A DNA stretch of 64,000 bases from Deuterostichococcus epilithicus (taxonomy: Eukaryota; Chlorophyta; Trebouxiophyceae; Prasiolales; Stichococcaceae). How positions within the stretch are numbered: the first letter of the stretch is position 1; every line of letters begins with the position of its first letter. A program made the translations under genes and the position numbers. Below the pieces are notes generated by a model. The model saw nothing but the letters and a program-made list of their open reading frames with translations, was not told the DNA's origin and did no database searches. Below, piece by piece: positions 62,301 to 64,000 of the stretch. The stretch covers positions 1-64,000 of the forward strand of contig JAVTLE010000014.1 in the NCBI GenBank assembly GCA_033439295.1, in the 5' to 3' direction.

Positions 62301-63393
62301 TGACGACACTCCCTGATATTTGTGCTCAGATGCAGCGAGAGTACGCAGAGTACGGCGTGCGGGTCTCGTAATTCGATTCCGGGAGCACGCGATGTCAATC
62401 ATCCTATCCGGATCACCGTTCTGCTCGCAGCGCCACGAGGTGTGGGCGGTGAATGGCGCCTGGGTGCAGGAGTCGAAGCCCGACTTTGGGCCCGGCATCG
62501 CAGAACGCTACCAGGCGGCATCAGAGATCACCCAGGAGCAGGCACGCCTGAGCTCTGCGCCCCGTTTCTGTGCCGACATCAGCGTGGTCGACCCATGATT
62601 CAGTGCCCATGAGCCTGACGTGCTGCAGGGCTTCTGAACCGCACGCTCGCTACCCGTCCTCAGCCGGAGACCGCCACTCTCATCATGGCTGCCCAGCACC
62701 ATGCGTGGCGCGACGGGAACAAGATGATATGGGACTAGGGTATAGTTAGAATCGAGTGCCTACGCCATGCGTGTCCCTGGGCGCAGGCTAGCGAGGCAGT
62801 GCGGGAGCAGGGCCGCATCCGGCACCACGTCGACAACCTGCTGAAGTGGAATGCGGTGCTCATGGTGCCGACGACGCCGAGCGCGCCGGCGGCGGTCGGC
62901 GCGCCACAGGCGCAGCTGGCGCCGCTGCGGCGGCGCGTCATCGGCATCAACTCCATTGCCGGCCTGTGCGGCCTGCCGCAGGTGACCTGCCTGCACGAAT
63001 CTACGCAAAACCCTAAAACCAGCTCATCAAGGACTCATCAGGCACCGATCCATCGAAAGACTGTCACGTCACTCGGTCACGCAAGTCACTGCCGTGCCGC
63101 GTGCATGAGGGGGTGTCAGAAGGCCTGCCCTCCGCAGTGAGGAAGTAGGCTGGCGCCTGATCCGGCGCCGGACCTGTTCACGACCTGGGGAAGGAGGAGA
63201 GCCCGAGTGCTGGTGCAGAGCGCCCACCGTCATCACCACCCATCCATCCCTCCCACCGCAGGTGACCCTGCCGGTGGCGCGCACGGCAGACGGCCCTGTG
63301 GGACTTGGCTTGATCGGGCCCCGCGGCTCTGACGAGGCACTGCTGGAGTTTGCCGAGGCGGTGATGGCGGCTGTTGACGGCGGTGGCACGTGA
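59320..63393 (+). CDS. Amidase-signature enzyme, AMI1-like, with N-terminal leader
   Basis: Ten exons: 59320-59592, 59826-59909, 60144-60293, 60541-60589, 60833-60940, 61250-61401, 62062-62184, 62431-62541, 62787-62981, 63262-63393; 458 residues. The Ser-cisSer-Lys triad is visible: Lys in LAGLTFGAKDLFD, the cis-Ser in GRIPGGSSCGSA, and the nucleophile in GLGTDTAGSVRVPSAYCG. Further landmarks are TLLDEMAFSMEGQNAHYGTP, CGFRPSHERVSL, HEVWAVNGAWVQESKPDFGP, VPTTPSAPA and INSIAGLCGLPQVTLPVAR. The pattern is that of plant AMI1, which hydrolyses indole-3-acetamide and related amides; the true substrate here is unknown. The first 50 residues include a hydrophobic stretch (IPAAVLLFAGAGASAAVAPA), a signal or transit sequence. 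Intron 8 has a GC donor (after 62541). Intron 6 holds a copy of the end of exon 6. Confidence 0.9.
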
Positions 63394-64000
63394 CGTGCTC
63401 CATGTGCAGCGACATGGGCGTGACACAGCGGATCGTGGGCAGCCGGCCGCGGCGGCTGGCTGCGCAGACCATGCCGCCCCGCATGGCATGCCGGTGCGGC
63501 TGCGCTGGGTCGGGAGGCGTGCCGAGCGCAGGTGGTGCAAGTGCAGTGGGCAGCGTCTGCAACCCAGTGTATGGAGAGACAAGCCACGTAATGCAGTAGC
63601 TAGGGAGTACTGCCGAGCTATTGTTTCGGAACATGCTCTTTGTTGCCAGCTAGAGGAATGACCACTGCGCGGTCATGCTGTCAAGTTTCCATTTTTTTTC
63701 TTTTTTGTTTAAGTGACTGTGGCATAATGGCAAAATGCGGCTGTTAAAACCTCACTTCACTGCGGCTCAGGGTTGATCGTATGCCACGCTTGCGACGTGC
63801 TGCTTGCTGCAGATCTGCTAATAGGCTGCGCCACCGCGCCGCATAGGCGTCGGCTGTGGCGACTGGGGACGGCTAGGTGTCATCAGAAGTGCGCCGCAGG
63901 GGCGCTGGGAGGCGGGCGGCGGAGCATTTACTTTTCTTTCTTCTCAGCACCCGCGGCCCGGGTCAGTGCGCTGGCGGCAGCGGCGCCGGGACGTAGGACG
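63394..64000. other. 3' flank of the amidase gene
   Basis: Contains a T-rich run (about 63691-63710) and an 8-bp inverted repeat (63719-63726 with 63780-63787). The last 60 bases have a pyrimidine tract ending in CTCAG (about 63930-63948) that could be the acceptor of an exon running off the window, but too little is visible to call. Confidence 0.4.

Noticed and set aside
62320-62430. In-frame coding upstream of amidase exon 8
   Set aside because: Short frames exist before the acceptor at 62430, but they do not match the amidase family and contain stops in the needed phase.

Overview
The window is nuclear DNA of a GC-rich green alga, close to a chromosome end. Three things point there: TTTAGGG-type telomere motifs in the first 4 kb, multi-exon genes with short introns that almost all end in CAG, and plant-type proteins (a CCR4-like nuclease with a CCCH finger, an ARID protein with an Hsp20-like domain, plastid-type aspartate aminotransferase and HemC, an AMI1-like amidase). 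Chlorophyta, perhaps Trebouxiophyceae, is my inference; no rRNA or organelle marker is present to prove it. Ambiguous bases (N at 42219, 42849, 43865, 52897-52899, 54809-54810) mark uncertain assembly.

Layout. 1-4095 is subtelomeric: an inverted repeat fragment, a broken tyrosine-recombinase (Crypton/DIRS-like) C-terminus beside an (ATGCA)14 tract, and two tandem 1.3-kb units, each with TTTAGGG motifs. Then come, in order: CCCH+EEP deadenylase-like nuclease (minus, 4096-7201); a 1485-residue coiled-coil protein (plus, 8033-15983) followed by unresolved coding-like sequence to 17796; a secreted quinoprotein-type beta-propeller (plus, 18224-23470); a secreted Pro/Thr/Ala-rich wall-type protein with an internal 453-bp duplication (minus, 24367-26721); a VASt/START-like tail-anchored protein (minus, 27825-29965); a DAO-type FAD oxidoreductase (plus, 30774-33968); aspartate aminotransferase (minus, 34550 to about 39861); an ARID + Tudor/PWWP-like + Hsp20-like chromatin protein (minus, 40883 to about 45568); two tandem Lin0512-family genes (plus, 46597-48160 and 48822-50905); hydroxymethylbilane synthase (plus, to 54545); an unrecognised 290-residue protein with a duplicated exon (plus, 55498-58107); and an amidase (plus, 59320-63393).

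I rebuilt exons by hand from protein similarity, GT/GC...AG borders and reading phase. For nearly every gene the exon lengths add up to an unbroken frame, which is good internal evidence. Seven of about 106 introns need a GC donor, and all seven have CAG before the GC. The genes do not form one pathway. HemC (tetrapyrrole synthesis) and the aminotransferase look plastid-targeted, two adjacent loci encode secreted products, and the rest are housekeeping, chromatin or unknown genes. The best leads for something new are the GC-AG intron load, the Lin0512 tandem pair (one copy has lost the usual stop), the ARID-Tudor-Hsp20 protein and the unrecognised exon-duplicated gene.
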